Assembly: GCA_032622095.1 (NCBI GenBank)
Contig: CP136067.1
Location: forward strand, 75,108,705 to 75,172,704
Reading direction: 5' to 3'
Source: Siphonodentalium dalli
Taxonomy: Eukaryota > Mollusca > Scaphopoda > Gadilida > Siphonodentaliidae
Length of the DNA stretch: 64,000 nt
The translations under genes were made by a program, and so were the position numbers. This document shows, in pieces, positions 34,626-46,633 of the stretch. The notes below the pieces were generated by a model. The model worked only from the letters and a program-made list of their open reading frames with translations. It ran no database searches and had not been told where the DNA came from. Every line of letters begins with the position of its first letter. Positions within the stretch are counted from its first letter, which is position 1.

Positions 34626-35513
34626 TCTTTGAATGATTGATCAGTCAAATCACTAAGGGCTGTAATGATACAATGGGCCACTATATGATTCGCGACCATT
34701 AATGTTCTTGAAGTTAATAGCACCTCACCTGGTCGACTAATACCCATCTCTTGGTTTAAAAAATATCTTTTAAATATGGTATGTTATATATTTTATGAGG
34801 GTGCATCCGCATATTTTTAACTACAAGTCACGTTTAATTCTAACTACAATTCAGTTTCGTAGTTACTAGTAACTATATGAGTCCAATATACATACTAGAC
34901 ATCTAATCTTGAGCTACCATTGGATGATTGCATGTTTGAGGGTTTACACAAATGCTCATTATCGGAAAGTAACTGATTTCCTCTCATCACGATGCATATT
35001 ACTCAATGAAATCCGCTTCCTCATAATCAGGAAGTTATCCTTGATCAGCCAGTTGGGATGACCATTGGGTTCTAATAAGTAACAGGTGGCTTCTGTTGTC
35101 AGTACACAATGGTTTTTCCGTGATCGTGATTGGTTCGCATAGTAGACTCATCCAATATACAACACAAGGTTCATTGCTGACCTCTGATATCGCCAATAAC
35201 GGGGTAAAGTTCCGCCTATGGGGCAACATATTAGTGCCATTGTGCGCTCTTCATACAGACAGAGAAGAAGATCCTTGACAGATGCTTCCCCTCATGCGTG
35301 ATTTCCACTAGAATTGGGTGTCAGACGCCAGATCTGTGAGTTTACTAGTTCAAAATACAGGTCAAGTTCAAATTTGGGTCCCGCCCACCAATTTCACCAG
35401 AGCTCTGGCCCATTTTTAGAATTACCGCAGGCGTATTTTGCCAAACCCTAGTGATGCTCTTGTTTCGCAGGCGTTAACAAAATTAGTTTATGTTATCATG
35501 CTTCATACTTCAG
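34626..35513. other. Intron sequence before WDR37 linker exon
   Basis: The first 120 bp may continue the unrecognised minus-strand coding remnant. 35340-35420 resembles a pearl-like core (caaaatacaggtcaagttca, gggtcccgcccacc). Nothing else is recognised. Confidence 0.4.
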
Positions 35514-35571
35514 AAATCACATTCATCAGGAGAAGATGATTTGGACGGATCGGAGAAAGAAGACACAGAAG
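35514..35571 (+). CDS. WDR37: WDR37 exon (acidic inter-blade linker, part 1)
   Basis: A short 58-nt exon with acceptor ttcag ending at 35513 and donor gtatat at 35572; it enters in phase 0 and leaves in phase 1. It encodes KSHSSGEDDLDGSEKEDTE, matching in place and composition the acidic SGEDE...DLDGD linker of vertebrate WDR37. Its phases fit both neighbours exactly, which is the main reason to accept so short an exon. Confidence 0.85.
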
Positions 35572-36131
35572 GTATATCAATTGATTGCAGAATACTAATC
35601 AATGACTTATGATCTCTGTCATGTCACAGCCTCAAACTGTGTTTGCAAATTTGAACAGATAAGTATTAGATATTTAGTAAAAAGAGCATTTAAAGATGGT
35701 GTACTTTCTGTACAGATTGGTATAAAATATTAATTTTGTTTCAGAAAAAGCAGTCAACAGATTAATTTGTAGCTAGCTTCTTTTCAACATAAATATTACC
35801 ATTTTAGAACATTACGACATTTTTGATTGAATATCTATCTTTTAAAACACTTTTAAGTGGAATATGCCTGTTAGATTAGATTCTTCTCGAAAAAGAGTTT
35901 GATAGAAATTTGTGATACTCATAACATTCCAATTTCAAAAAGATAACTTATAATATTGGTAGCATTTAATAAGTTGAAGCATTTTGTGCTGTTTCTCAAT
36001 TCTGTATGTAGTGAGACACCATTGAAGATGCCCCATTTGACTAAATTAAGTCTGTAATAGACATTAAATGAACAGCCTTTCTGGCGAACATTTCAACAGT
36101 GAATCACTGTCTAGTTTTACCTTATTTCCAG

Positions 36132-36170
36132 GTAATTCTTCTCGCCCAAAGAAAGAAGAACTATTGGAAG
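36132..36170 (+). CDS. WDR37: WDR37 micro-exon (linker, part 2)
   Basis: A 39-nt exon with acceptor ttatttccag ending at 36131 and donor gtgtgt at 36171; both ends are phase 1. It encodes about 13 residues, GNSSRPKKEELLE plus the split glycine. Skipping it keeps the reading frame because it is a multiple of three, so it could be an alternative cassette exon in the poorly conserved linker. That it is coding is inferred from phase agreement and good splice sites. Confidence 0.7.
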
Positions 36171-36229
36171 GTGTGTGTATATATACTACTATCATTTGGG
36201 GTGTATTTTCCTATGCGACAGTGCCATGA

Positions 36230-36490
36230 CACTTTAATTGGGATTACCTCTGGATGAGAGCTATCAAATTTCAAATATTTTCGATCAAAAACATTTTAAT
36301 ATATATTATACCAAAATCAAAAGAAAGCCAACATTTTTCATCCAATTTATCCCAAACTTCATATGGCTCTTCGGATTGACCTCTGTTATTACTTAAACAT
36401 TTCAACTTTCTACATTTCTTTTCGCTCTATTGACTGAAATGTACAACAATATCCCTTCTCCTTGGAGTCCAAGTTGAGTTGCAGTGTAAT
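36230..36490. repeat. Family B repeat fragment before WDR37 exon at 36542
   Basis: Contains gattacctctggatgagagc, tcaaacttcatatggctcttc-like blocks and the gttgagttgcagtgtaattg tail. Confidence 0.65.
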
Positions 36491-36541
36491 TGATCCTTTT
36501 AATTCTTTGTTGTATGAGTATGAGATGCTATTCTTATATAG

Positions 36542-36730
36542 GTGATGTTCCTGACCATGCAAGTAGTGCTATCATCGTACGGAACTGCACGCAGTCTATG
36601 ACTGGTCACTCAAATGTTGTCATATCTGCTGACTGGTTGGCAGGAGGAAGCCAGGTCATAACAGCATCATGGGATAGGACAGCCATTCTGTTTGATGCAG
36701 AAACTGGTGAACAACTCAGCTTCCTACCTG
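36542..36730 (+). CDS. WDR37: WDR37 exon (linker end and WD blade 3)
   Basis: The acceptor is cttatatag ending at 36541 and the donor is gtaaga at 36731; phase in is 2 bases and phase out is 1. It reads GDVPDHASS..., then MTGHSNVVISADWLAGG and ITASWDRTAILFD, a full WD blade. The DWL.GG and TASWDRTA strings are the conserved third-blade signature of WDR37. Confidence 0.94.
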
Positions 36731-37319
36731 GTAAGATGATGAAGCTTCATTCTATGCACATTATTCAGTCTCTGCTAGGTGTTGGGGAATGGGACCCCGG
36801 GGGGGAATCTTTTATATATAATTCCAAATGGTGGATAAATTAGATGCCATTTGAGTGAAAAACTTTTCCACGTTTGACAGGATGCCACTGACCAAGGTCT
36901 CACAAAAGCAATATATATGTTTTGTCAAGGTTGAATATTTTACAAACACTTGCGTTATTCGTTCTTTTTCTTCATAAATAAATAGAACTGCCATCTGACT
37001 TGGATATAACTAGCCATTGATAAACCTGGTGTGTTTGAGTTTATCATGATGTTTATTAATGCATAATCACAAGGGAAGGTTTCTTTTATGGACATGTACT
37101 TTTCATGCCTGTTTATGAAATCAGTACCACAAGAATGTGACAAGATGCTATCGGGTGGATTTGTTTTAAAAATGAAATAAAATTTCTGCACCCAGAAGTA
37201 ATACAATGATAAAAATGTCACATTTCAAGTCAGACTGACTTAATAACTAACATCAGAGAGTCAGCGTGTGAACAAACCCTATCCAATGGATAACAAAATA
37301 TAGTTTAGAGCACTGTCGT

Positions 37320-38450
37320 TTAGGGCCAATTGTTTTTTTTTTTGCAAAATAAATATAGGCCGGACAAAAGGATAAACTATTTGCATCACAAAATTCTACG
37401 CGACAGCTACAGGTTTATCTGAAGTCATCGATCTGAGTTTGAAATGGAGCTTGGATTTCATGTCGTTTTGATGTCATAGTGACAGGTTCTTTACCTGACC
37501 GTTATTGGATACGTTTTGGATACTTTGGAACATGTTCTGTTCTGGACGCTTGGCTATAAAAGGACCACCCATCAAACTTGCAAATATCACTATTTGCATC
37601 TCAAAATTCTACGCATTGTTGACTTGCAGGGTTAATTATACCCGGTTGCATTATGCCAGAGACTTTGTCCCAATAAATAGATTGGCTGTCGACTACGAGT
37701 TATCTCGTACTACACTATCCTTCAGGCCTAGGGTTGCCACTATGAGTTAACTGGCACTTTATATGGGGTCTTGTATTTCTGGAAATACTGAAGTCTTTAT
37801 GCAAACATATTTCCAGCCATCCCAGATAGCTCAAAAGCATTTATGCTGTGATTGGTGCCCTGCATCTCTCAAATGAAGGGGCCCAATCAAAAGTAGGGTT
37901 ACACCATCACGAATGTTCCCAACCCATTGTGCTATGTAAATTGGCCTTTTCTTAGAGCATCCGCAAAACCTCTTGACATGAATTAGTTCATGTTTGTAGA
38001 CACAAATTCTCAGGTAATATGATAATATGTGTAAGATAGTGTTGAAATGTCAGCACAAGATAATGCGTAGTTGGCGATAGGATTTTCCCCTGTGCTGATG
38101 AGTTATCTTGAGTCAGAACCACTGTAGGTTACTCCAGAAGGTCATATCAGTTCCTATTTATGCTTTAGGGTATCCAACATTAACATCTGATGAAATGCTC
38201 ATGAGAAAAACATGGCAAAGTTAATGGCACCAATAAAAATACCATGCAACGGAGTTGCTCAGTGCCGACTATGAGTTTTCTCGTAGTTTGACATGTTTTT
38301 ATGTGGTCCAAGCCAATACATGCTCAGTTTTGGGGTCTGAGGCTGGTAAGACAGCATATTCTAGCTATTCAATACTTAATCTCAAGTTGGTATCCTGAAA
38401 GATACACTATAGGGGTATTGGCAATCAACGTGTTAAAGGCATAATTTGCT
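37320..38450. other. Intron sequence with loose internal repeats
   Basis: ctatttgcatcacaaaattc at 37378 recurs with one change at 37590. gtcgactacgagttatctcg (37688) is echoed at 38262. These suggest an old tandem element, but no ends or genes are seen. Confidence 0.4.
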
Positions 38451-38454
38451 GACA

Positions 38455-38690
38455 CATTTTCGGTTTCCGGATGATATCTCAAGTTTGGATCCTTTAATTG
38501 CAAATACCGTTTTTATGTGGATCAGTCATATCAAGATACAGGTTGAGTTTGGTCGAATTTGAGTTTGATCCGATGATTTTTCCTAGAGTTATGGACTTTT
38601 TTCGACTTAGAAAATTTAATTTTCCTTCTTTTTTCTTTGGTTTCCGGATGATAAGGCCAAACAAAAAAAACGTCTCTGTTTCCGGCACCC
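38455..38690. repeat. Family G pearl-like core fragment
   Basis: Carries ttccggatgatatctcaagt, agatacaggttgagttt and gagttatggacttttttcga blocks. Confidence 0.6.
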
Positions 38691-38941
38691 GGCCTGGCTG
38701 AGATTTTCTTGCCGGTCTCATTTTTTTTTTTTCAGAAGTCCGTAGTAACCTGTCCGTCCGTGTGTTATGGTTTTTCCAATACCAACAGCAGAACTAATCA
38801 CCCATCGCATACACAACTGATGCATGTGTAGGCCGGTGTATGCAATCGCGCATTCTAGATATAAATAAGACAACCCAGTCGGCCATGCTACGCAGTGAAT
38901 AGCGTGGCGTAAATCAAACTATACCCTAACATGTCACTACA

Positions 38942-39257
38942 GAAATCCCCACGACTTTGTGGGCTGTGTATTTTAAAAATTACAGTGTATTATACCGGTA
39001 ACTCCCTTTAATTCCTATGCGGAATTGGGCGCAAACCATGCTTGAAAGAAAACTCTGTTCACGACAAAATTAAGCAGTGAAAAGTACGTGCGTTTTAGCG
39101 AAATCCCCACGACTTTGTGGGCGGTGTATTTTAAAAATTACAGTGTATTATACCGGTAACTCCCTTTAATTCCTATGCGGAATTGGGCGCAAACCATGCT
39201 TGAAAGAAAACTCTGTTCACGACAAAATTAAGCAGTGAAAAGTACGTGCGTTTTAGC
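38942..39257. repeat. 158-bp tandem duplication
   Basis: Copies 38942-39099 and 39100-39257 differ at about one base (gggctg/gggcgg). Each starts gaaatccccacgactttgtg, which folds as CCCAC-gacttt-GTGGG. Near-identity implies a recent duplication. Confidence 0.95.
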
Positions 39258-39783
39258 GGGAAAATGACAGTCTGTATTCCGTAATCAGTCCTGAAAATTA
39301 GCGTCGTGAATGCCGTCACCACTGACCAGAACAAATCATTATCCAATATAAAATGCATAGTATTCACAGAAACCCGAGTTTAACCTGCTTTAAATAAACA
39401 ACTGTCTGTTACAATGACACACAAACTGGGTCACTGTGTCACCAACCAAACACCTCAGTCGGTTACGCGAATCAACTCCGTGCAACTATTTACATCAGGC
39501 TCTTTGATGTTACCAACCAAGGAGCAAATACTACTGTGATAGAAACAACTCGCACTGTATGCAAATATTAAACACACATTTCTGATCACCTGATGTGCAT
39601 ACATGTACTGTAAGGATTATGTGATAACTTGCTTAAAGTACTGTACGGATTATGTGATAACTTGCTGAAAGTTGGCAGTTAATCAATTCTGCTGATTAAA
39701 ACGTTCCGGGATTGAAACGAAATAGGTCGGAAATATGTGACTTCAGTTAAACCACAATACAATTTAGTGATTTGGTAATATGG

Positions 39784-42700
39784 CAGGGTTTCCGCCAGGG
39801 GGGAACTAATGGGTCTGTATTGGGGAAACACATAACGCGACGGGACGACCATGGTTCGTCCTTTTGGGCGAAAATTTTGATATTTGACACTGGAAAGAAG
39901 CCATTTCCTTGCACCGGAGTGTCCCACAAAGCAATCCAAAGCTACATCAGCCATAAGAAATTGTTCCGTTTTACAACAGCGGCAAAACAACAGTTCCATG
40001 CATCTGAGACACGGAGAAATACACATGCACACGCCATCAGCATGTCACATCTAATCGGCTAACGATGGACGGTAGCAAAGTTATCCTGCAGACACAATCA
40101 TGACGGCGGACGGTGCCTTCAGAAACGAACGAGGGTGTAAACCCAGGGTCCTTCCGTAAACGGTGCTCGCAAAAATGTGCATTCTCGGACTAAGCACCCA
40201 GCGTGTTTTTAAAGGTGATTAACTGAGATCGTAGGAATGTGGACAGACATGAAATCTTTGGTGCAATGTGGAGGCCAGTGCAAAGGTCAAACTGGGATCA
40301 GAGTGCTACATCACTAGTCTACACAAGCTGCAAAACAGGATGGCGGGGTAACATCGCAAGAGCTATACTCGGACCTTCACCCCAGAATGGCAGTCACTTT
40401 ATATTAAACCAATTAACGGATCTCTTTCCAACGTGGGTGGAACATCCTGATATATAAGTAAAATTGTACACGCGGGTGGGTGGAGTCTATTTGTGAGTAT
40501 AGATGCGCGCCATACAAGTATACCGTTAACCGAGGTCAAAGACGAGTATAGCTCTTCCCACGTTACCACAGCTATAGCAGGGGACTAAACTCAGACTTTC
40601 AGCTTGAGTGTCCCCTTGTGTAATTGGAAATTCTAATTTATAATGATCTTACAATCGCTCTATTGGGCAACTGTTCGTGACTTTTTCCCCATGGTTTGGA
40701 GGGAATCAATGGTTTTCCGGATGGGGTCGGAAACCTAAGGAATTCATGGGGTTGGAAAATGTATTTTAATATTCAAGAATTAACTCCACAGAAGGCGAAT
40801 TTGGTGACTAAATTCACTTTCCGTGGACCATTCTTAAAATTCTTAAAAATGATGGACCTGAATTTGTCAACAATAATCAGCCATTCTGCGTCAGTGAATT
40901 TCCCCGCGTTAGCAATTCTCTTCGAAATGCGCATCAATGCCTCGAGAGTTTTTGCCTTTAGACGCGTTCTAGTGGCCGATTTAATGTCATTCATCAAACT
41001 GAACAGTCGTTCAACCGACGGCGTGCCGCCGGAATTATACAAGCCATTTGCAACAGTTTAAAACATTCTGGGTAGCTATTCATGAGGTCTTTTGAAATAA
41101 GATCTTTTAGCAGCAAATTCGGGGTATACCGCTCAAGTAACTTCATTTTATCATTTCTTGCTCTTTTCTGTGTTTTTGTTGAGTTGGGCATTTCAGACAA
41201 TTCATTTCTGATTCGATCTTTATACTCAAGATGCAGTCGTTTTATTAATGCGACAAACAAGGGAAATTCTGCTTCAATTCAGTTGGCATCGACAGGAGGC
41301 AACGCCGTCACGCAATCCCCCCTGTATAAATCGTCTCGCATATGCCCATAGAATTCCAGAAGAGCGTGTAGTTTATCTTTACCATAGCTGTCAATTCCAT
41401 CTGGAATGTTCCGCGGATCAATGACATCAAATTTATTTAGAAGGGTAGCGGAGTCGAAGGCTACATTAGTCTCAACTTTCAAATCTTCAACTAAGGGAAT
41501 AGCGATTTCGGTGTGAACTTCTCAAGCTGCGGCCCTGTCTGTGGTCGATTCCGTGATTCACGGGCGCCCAATCTGCAACCGGCCGCGTCTTCAAGAAACT
41601 TGGCAGCATCATCAAAGCATGGAGTTGGTGAGTTGTCTGTATGTGCATCTATATTATCTCGCAGTCGAGAAAGAATATGGTCATATTCACCGTGAGCCAT
41701 ATCCACCAAATGCGGAATAGCAGTGAAATTCAAGTCCTGAGTTTGAAGAGTCTTATTTAGTTTGCCTGTGACAACTAGAATGTCGCATAGAAGCAACCAC
41801 ATCATGACAAATTTTGCATCTGTCAAATGGAGTTTTAAGCCCAACACTTTGGCGTCGGACGTATCATTATAAATAGCGTCCAAAGCATCTATAATTTCAG
41901 AATACCGTTGGTACACTCTCATGCATGAGTCTCTGTGCGACAACCATCTCGTAGTTGATGGCATAACTGTTTTCAGAGGAGTTTTTTCTGCGGTTTCTTG
42001 TGCTGTCTTGAATACCTCTAGTTTTTTAGGTGATTTGTCAAACTGTTTCCACAAGGTGCGTAAAGTCGAGTCAACGAACTTGATGCCATCATACTTCTTC
42101 ATGAAATGAACAAATGTTAGAGCCAGCCGATGGCATCGGCAATTAATGTACATGCAAAATGGAGTTTCGTGGCGAATCATTCTCTGGAGGTGCCTTTCTC
42201 TCCTGACATTGTATTAGTGCCATCTAGAGCCAGGAAAAGTATGCGTGTAAGGTCTATGCCATTTTCTGTAGCAAGCTCTCTGATTGCATCAAACATTGAC
42301 AGCGCATCCGCTTGTTTTAACGGCACCAGTGATAAGAGATGCTCAACTATGGATCCTGATCGATCCATCCAGCGTCCCACAATGGCAAACTGTTGTGTGT
42401 CAGACTTATCGGTAGACTCATCTGCAAGAATTGTAATGAAACTAGCACTTTTACATTCATCCCACATTGTTTCCTCTATGTACTCACTCATACATTTTAT
42501 CATTTCTTCATTAGATTGGTGTGAAAGATATGTAGTGGTTCCGGTAGTTTCAAATCCACACCGAGATCTTCCACAAGTGATACAATGTCAGGAAGGGAAG
42601 TAGAATAAGCCCAGTTTCGTTTCGCAACCAGTTCCATAATTTTGAAAATTCCCACTATCTTTCCCCTGTTCTCATCCCGAGTGGTATCTGAGGCATATTG

Positions 42701-43572
42701 TAGTTGTTGAATCACGGACCCGGCTGTAGTGGCGGCTACTCTGTTAACGCTAGTAGTTAGACAATCTCGGTGGACTGATCAATTTTGGTGTTTTTCAAAT
42801 TGACGCCTTGGATGATCGCTTAGTCTGACGCCTTTATCCACCCACCATAGGTCGGTATCCGGTGCCCGTGGTATTTGTCCGCGCCAATTCGTACACAGTT
42901 GGCATATCCACCCGGACTTAGCGGCGTTGTAAAAGGCCCACTGATATTCATCACCCCATTGTCGACTTGATTGCGTTCTGTCAGACGACGTAGATGGCGT
43001 ATTTGTCAAAGTACCAAGGCAAGGTTCTGCACGTTCATCTTGCAACATGGAACTGTCACTATGTGCAACTTGACCATCTATACCTGTCTGGCTTTCAGTC
43101 TCATGTCTAAAACAAATTTGCTAATCTTCTCCGAGCCCTTTGCATCTTCTGGTCGTATTTTTCTTTTATATTCACCCTTTTTATGGCTCATGGTTAGTTT
43201 GCGCTGAACTGAACGCGACGTCAAAAACAGACCCATTTATGGCACCGATATGCTGACAGATAAGTCTGCAGCTGGTGCACGCTTATTCTGATGGCATTGA
43301 TGTTTGCCGCCTTTGATGTTTGCCGCCTTTGATGTTTTGCTCCAATGTATTTGCGTGCTATTCTTATTGTTTTTTCGGGAGATGGACTGTGTCGATTTCA
43401 TTTTGTCAATATTAATGAAAATAAGTGTAGATATATAGCCTGTCGACACAGACAAGACTGAATAAATTTTTAATAACGTCATTTATTTGTGTATGAACGG
43501 GATTTCATGCAACGACCGACGGGGGGAATGGGTCCGTGTGACGGACCCGCAGCCGGCCTGGCGGAAACCCTG
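39784..43572 (-). mobile_element. hAT transposon with broken transposase gene (3.79 kb)
   Basis: Terminal inverted repeats CAGGGTTTCCGCCAGG (39784-39799) and CCTGGCGGAAACCCTG (43557-43572) are perfect. The flanks share AATATGG on both sides (39777-39783 and 43573-43579), 7 bases against the usual 8 of hAT, so one base may have changed. The interior carries a decayed hAT transposase on the minus strand. Confidence 0.93.
40773..43194 (-). pseudogene. hAT transposase (KIAA1586/ZBED-like), fragmented
   Basis: Read on the minus strand from about 43194 (MSHKKGEYKRKIRPED). Parts in order: a basic N-terminus; a zinc-finger-like segment with CQLC near 42880; ITILADESTDKSDTQQFAIV (first acidic catalytic region); ALDGTNTMSG (the D-G..nxMsG motif); CRCHRLALTFVHFM; a TRWLSHRDSCMRVYQRY block; and a C-terminal dimerisation block VERLFSLMNDIKSATRTRLK. 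At least five frame shifts or stops separate the pieces (near 43080, 42720, 42500, 42180, 41485, 41270 and 41040), so it is not functional. Confidence 0.9.
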
Positions 43573-44236
43573 AATATGGACAAGTTGTCACTGAAAAATA
43601 ATGATCATCTACGAAGAGAAATAAGAGGGGATGAACATACAATAGGTTTGATTAAAATGGCAATTATTTTTTCCATAAAACAATCTCTCTTTCAACACCC
43701 AACACCTGGAAAATTGCGTAGGCAGTGATGAATAGAAGGCATAAAATGTGTAACCTCAGTCCCAACCTACATCAGAGATATTCAGAGGAAGATTGGAACA
43801 AAACATGTTTACTCCTACATACCCATGATATCTGGAAGAACAGTCAGTAAAATTGTTCTGGCCACATGTAATTTGTAAATAAAGGTAGCAGATGATATTG
43901 TTGCATTGTGGGCTGGTAGCTGCATGAACTATGTAAGAGGAATAACTCTAAACCCATGGCCATAGCCTAATACCTTGAATCTTCACACTGGTGCACATAC
44001 TAGCAGCCATAAAATACATTCAATTGGAAGTTGTCTCTAAAACTTTATTTTCAAAGAATGTCTTGAATACCTAATACATGGCCTAATAGTCCAACAAGCT
44101 GTATAATATATTACCAACATGTATAAAAGCATGTCAGTTTTATAACACTTGTTTTTATCGCTTTCAAATGAAAAATGAAAAAAAAAAGTGTAAAAAAAAA
44201 CAACCCTGCCTGCATACCTGGAAAATTTTCCCCATG
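43573..44236. other. Intron sequence, nothing recognised
   Basis: AT-rich; no exon match, repeat head or ORF with recognisable sequence. Confidence 0.4.
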
Positions 44237-44697
44237 TTATTGGAAACAGAGATGTTTTTTTTTTTGGCTTAACTCAAGTTTGGACTGTTCAATTGAAAAA
44301 TTTTGTGAGTCATTGATATCAAAATACAGGTCAAGTTCGAATTTGAGTTTGATCCGATGATTTTTCTCAGAGTTATGGGCTTCTCGACTTATAAAATTCC
44401 ATTTTTTGTTTTTTTTTCTTTGTTTTTGTTTTTTTTTTAATTTTCTGTATGAGGGTACCTTCATGGTGTAATCAACTCCTCCTACAGTTTTGATCGTAGA
44501 TATTTGAAACTTCAGACTATTGTTACCCACATATTGGAGATGTGCAACATGTATATAGATGACGGAATATTTTTTTTTTTTACAGAATTATTAACCCTTT
44601 CGATTTAGAACATTTCAACATTTTTTTTTAATTTCTTTAAGAAAGCGGCATCGACTTGCCACGTTGTCGGGGGACACTGTGGTCGGCCGACCTTTTT
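44237..44697. repeat. Family G core interrupted by a family A element
   Basis: 44264-44400 is a G core (caagtttggactgtt, aatacaggtcaagttcgaat). From about 44430 family A sequence follows (gtaccttcatggtgtaatca to gaccttttttg). The same A-in-G arrangement occurs at 13857-15490, and A tails abut G cores elsewhere. Confidence 0.7.
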
Positions 44698-44829
44698 TGT
44701 GTTTCTGTTGTGCTAAACATAGCCTGAACTTCTTGTCTTTTAACAAAGACATATCTATGTGGGGAAAATGAATTGATAATTATTGGTGTACTCTCAACTG
44801 ATACATGGCATCGGTATTATTTGTTTTTG

Positions 44830-45110
44830 GGGGAACATAGTTATATTTGTATGTGGATTAGCCACACATGTCAAATTCGAATTTGGGTTTGGGCCGCCCA
44901 TTTTTGCCGGAGTCATGGTCCTTGTCAATTTAGAATTTGCTGATTATTTTGGTTTCCAGGTACATGTGTAATAACTTTAGTTTTAGTTATCTGATTATTT
45001 TCAAATTCGGTATCTGGATTACTCATATGAAAATACATATCAAATCCAAATTTAGGTTTGGTCTGTCCAATTTTACTGCAGTTATTGTCCTTTTCTTATA
45101 ATTTGATAAT
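44830..45110. repeat. Family G core fragment
   Basis: Carries cattttgccggagtcatggt, ggtttccaggtac and cagttattgtcc blocks of the G core. Confidence 0.6.
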
Positions 45111-45339
45111 CTGGGGCCTAGTTTAAATTTAGGCTATGTCTGATGAATTTTGCGTGATGACTTATAATTTGAAAATACATCCAATGAATTTTGTGTCTGT
45201 CATTGCGTGATTCAGAAATAGTTAACATAGAGAGTTGAAAACAAAGTTTGATTCAGTGGTTGTTGCCAGAATCAAGTTTTTAATTTCTAAGAAAGCCACT
45301 GGTCAAATAAAGCCACATAATTTGGGGCCTATGGCCTAG

Positions 45340-46260
45340 CAGATTTTTATTTTTGGTATCGCTTGGTTGATTGGATTAGAAAAGAATTAACCCTTCCCAC
45401 ACATTTCATAGACACATGCTATCCGATGCAAGAATTCAAATAATTTTCCTCTGATCTTCCTCCTGTTCCTTAATATCTAGGTTTGTCTTGGCACAACTTC
45501 AACCATATGGATTAATTATATTAACTTTTCCCACTCACCCTGCAGACACATGCTATCAATATCAAACTTAGTCCAAGTTTCCATTGACGTAAACCAGCTA
45601 GTGAAATTGATCAGGATAATGCTTATTTATGTCGAATCCCCATTTGTATGTCATTTTATAACTAATAATATGTCACAATTTTGACAGTAATTCAGTTTAT
45701 TCCATAGAACATATAATATTTGTTTTGATATGTTTTATTAAATATAAACAGCTGGGTTACTCTTAAGTATGCGGCATATTCTATGCACAACATGATCCTA
45801 ACAATATTCTAACATGACAGCTCGATAATAATGCATCATTATGATCATAAGATGTCACTCATTCCAATGTTTATAACACCATATATTGATTTGGAAGATA
45901 AAATCAATTAAAAAATCCTGCCACTGATATGGGCATAAAGTCTGCTTTAGAAAAAAACATATACAGAAAAACATATACATGGGGCTTTAATGCAAAACAG
46001 CATTATCTGAACCGATTTCACTAGCTGGTTTACATCGAGGGAAACTTGGACTATATCAAATTCAAGTATTGGATAGCCAATATGAATTATCTTTGCAAAA
46101 TGCTCATAAATATATCTGTCTCAGATATAGCTGTACTGTTTCAACTAGGCAGAAAACACTAAATTAACCCTTCCACTTAGAACCAGGTTCATTAATGATC
46201 ACTCTGTGAAACACCTATGTAATATTCTTATATAATTAGAGGTGATGTTCCGTTTCGAAA
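45340..46260. repeat. Family C repeat, several diverged units
   Basis: Blocks ggtatcgcttggttgattgg, gacacatgctatccgatgca, ccactcaccctgcagacaca and cactaaattaacccttcca. The order matches 29560-30300 and 47440-48310. Confidence 0.65.
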
Positions 46261-46280
46261 ATACCTAAAATGCATGTGCT

Positions 46281-46544
46281 TTAACCCTTTCATGATGGGA
46301 GGCTGTGCTGGTGCAGCCTTAAAGATCCTGTGCCAGTTCATTCTCTTACATGTGTGAGTCTCCCATAGGGAGCCTCGCATATATAAGAGAATGCACTGGC
46401 TTACAAGGTCAAGGTAAATATTGTTAGGCCAATATATTATCTTATATATGCGAGACTCCCTCTGGGAGACTCGCATATATAAGAGAATGCATTGGCACAG
46501 GGTTTTCACAAAAAATTAAGGAAGCTTCATTCATGTAAGGTTAA
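46281..46544. mobile_element. TTAA MITE, copy 1 (264 bp)
   Basis: TTAACCCTTTCATGATGGG at the left; right end catgtaaggTTAA after gcacagggttttcacaaa. Inverted relative to the copy at 50002-50264, with the same two internal hairpins (e.g. atatgcgagactccctctgg pairing with gagactcgcatat). TTAA flanks with CCC..GGG termini are typical of piggyBac-type (also Kolobok-type) targets. Confidence 0.82.
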
Positions 46545-46633
46545 TGTCAATAAATTAATGGTGAGAACACAGCCTTCTATTTAGAAGACAATGGATCTTA
46601 TGTGTAGTAGAATACTGGCATCTTGGGATTATT

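Noticed and set aside
39679-40062. Overlapping ORFs on both strands at the hAT left end
   Set aside because: They cross the transposon end (39784) and mix flank with element; no domain seen.
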